Assembly (NCBI RefSeq): GCF_004345265.1
Contig: NZ_SLUM01000020.1
Coordinates: forward strand, 1-64,000
Length of the DNA: 64,000 nt
Direction: 5' to 3'
Origin: Allofournierella massiliensis
GTDB lineage: Bacteria; Bacillota; Clostridia; Oscillospirales; Ruminococcaceae
The position numbers and the translations under genes were made by a program. The notes beneath the pieces are model-generated. The model was given only the letters and a program-made list of their open reading frames with translations. It was not told where the DNA came from and made no database searches. Within the stretch, counting starts at the first letter, position 1; every line of letters begins with the position of its first letter. Below, one piece after another: positions 63,165-64,000 of this stretch.

Positions 63165-64000
63165 TCAGCGCCGGTCGGTGAGCATCAGTTGGCACAGCCC
63201 GGCGTAGAAAATGCCGCCCCAGCAGGAGAGCATGGCCGCCAGCTTCATGGCGTGGGAAAGGTGCCGGTTTTTCAGCGCCCTGCCAAGCCCGGCGCGAATC
63301 TCTTTTTTCAGAGACTTGTGCTCGGAATCAAAATCCCGGGCGTTGGCCTGACGCAGAATCATGCTGTTCAGATACAGCAGCTTTTCATAGTAAAATGCCT
63401 CGGCAGAGGCCTCCAGCGGGCCGCCGCGGGCGGTATCCAGAATGGTGCGGGCCACGAAAAGCTGGTCGGTGAGCATCCGCTCCTGCAGGGGCCGGTGCGT
63501 GGTGGATTCCGCATGCTGGCGGTAATAGTAGCCCACAAAATCCACAAAGGCCATGCCGCCGGCGTGCTGCAGGATGTTCCAGTTCAGATACAGGTCCTCG
63601 TTGTATACCACCGGCGAATAAAAGGGTACATCATCGAACAGATTCCGGGCATACAGCTTGTTGCAAAGGCTGTATTCCACCCGCTTGTCGTGCATCAGGG
63701 CGTCCAGATGGGCGGGGCTTTCCAGCACCAGAAAATCCTCCGGGCCGCTTTCCGGCTGAGGTACCGGACCGTAAAAGGGGATGAAGCGGCAGCCCGCCAC
63801 CGGCAGGGTGGTGGAAAGGCACTCTTCCAGCAGAAGCCGCACCATTTCGGGATGCAGCAGGTCATCGCCGTCCACAAAGCTGATGTATTCGCCACGGCTG
63901 TGGGAAACACCGGTGCCCCGGCCGCCGATGATGCCCAGGTTTTCCTGATGAATGGTGCGAAAGCGGCTGTCCCGCAAGGCAAAGTCATCGCACACCTGGC
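63165..64000 (-). CDS. GT2 glycosyltransferase, cut by the window edge
   Basis: The frame is open through the right edge, so the start codon and the first strand-turn of the GT-A fold lie outside. What remains is about 277 residues with RTIHQENLGIIGGRGTGVSH, FVDGDDLLHPEMV and a long helical C-terminus. The stretch CDDFALRDSRFRTIHQENLG is the usual continuation of a GT2 nucleotide-binding motif, so the gene is likely intact beyond the window. It is the most upstream gene of the locus seen here. Confidence 0.85.
   Translation of the reverse strand, partial: QVCDDFALRDSRFRTIHQENLGIIGGRGTGVSHSRGEYISFVDGDDLLHPEMVRLLLEECLSTTLPVAGCRFIPFYGPVPQPESGPEDFLVLESPAHLDALMHDKRVEYSLCNKLYARNLFDDVPFYSPVVYNEDLYLNWNILQHAGGMAFVDFVGYYYRQHAESTTHRPLQERMLTDQLFVARTILDTARGGPLEASAEAFYYEKLLYLNSMILRQANARDFDSEHKSLKKEIRAGLGRALKNRHLSHAMKLAAMLSCWGGIFYAGLCQLMLTDRR

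Noticed and set aside
1-64000. tRNA genes, rRNA genes, CRISPR arrays, insertion sequences and prophage attachment sites.
   Set aside because: I looked for T-arm-like sequences, regularly spaced repeats and transposase motifs and saw none; a tRNA or covariance scan would be decisive.

Overview
The window looks like chromosomal DNA of a GC-rich Clostridia-type Firmicute, most likely an Oscillospiraceae/Ruminococcaceae gut anaerobe. The evidence is the addB-addA pair, an isoleucine T-box leader, the infC-rpmI-rplT operon with a non-AUG infC start, the dprA-topA-trmFO-plsX-rnc-smc-ftsY and nadD-yqeK-LCP-rsfS gene orders, a YqeG-family phosphatase and a CD1247-like acidic zinc protein. The species cannot be named from the sequence alone.

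Positions 1-38,900 are almost all plus-strand housekeeping genes. An HD-domain hydrolase (minus strand) is followed by a T-box leader driving ilvD and a BASS-family transporter. Next come addB, addA and a MarR-type regulator, then a three-gene operon (DcuC-type carrier, MalY/PatB-type PLP lyase, DUF1893 protein) behind a leader full of palindromes. A deletion scar joins the first codons of a lost LacI-type regulator to the tail of a lost GH13 glucosidase. Translation genes (infC, rpmI, rplT), an rRNA methylase, dprA, topA, trmFO, plsX, rnc, smc, ftsY, rdgB, yhbY, nadD, yqeK, an LCP-family ligase, rsfS, leuS, rpsU, yqeG, nfo and efp follow, ending at two back-to-back hairpin terminators near 38,810-38,892.

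Positions 38,964-64,000 are entirely minus strand: a MATE exporter, a small orphan gene with its own promoter and terminator, and then a surface-glycan locus that runs off the right edge. Read in the direction of transcription (right to left), it starts with an array of GT2 and GT4 glycosyltransferases. It continues, behind a separate extended -10 promoter, with a Wzm/Wzt-type ABC exporter, a GT52-like transferase, a KdsB-like CMP-sugar synthetase, a two-domain DRE-TIM aldolase fusion, a KdsC-like phosphatase and an AraD epimerase. It ends with membrane and polyprenyl-sugar genes (DUF2142, GT2-GtrA, GT4, GT2, DUF2304).

The most interesting system is the block at 46,475-51,108. It looks like a self-contained route to a CMP-activated Kdo-like ulosonic acid in a Gram-positive setting, with a pyruvate-type aldolase where PEP-dependent KdsA would be expected. 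It lies beside a Wzt subunit carrying a C-terminal glycan-recognition domain, which suggests a chain-terminating cap recognised for export. That pathway is inferred from gene families and context; it is not shown by the sequence itself.
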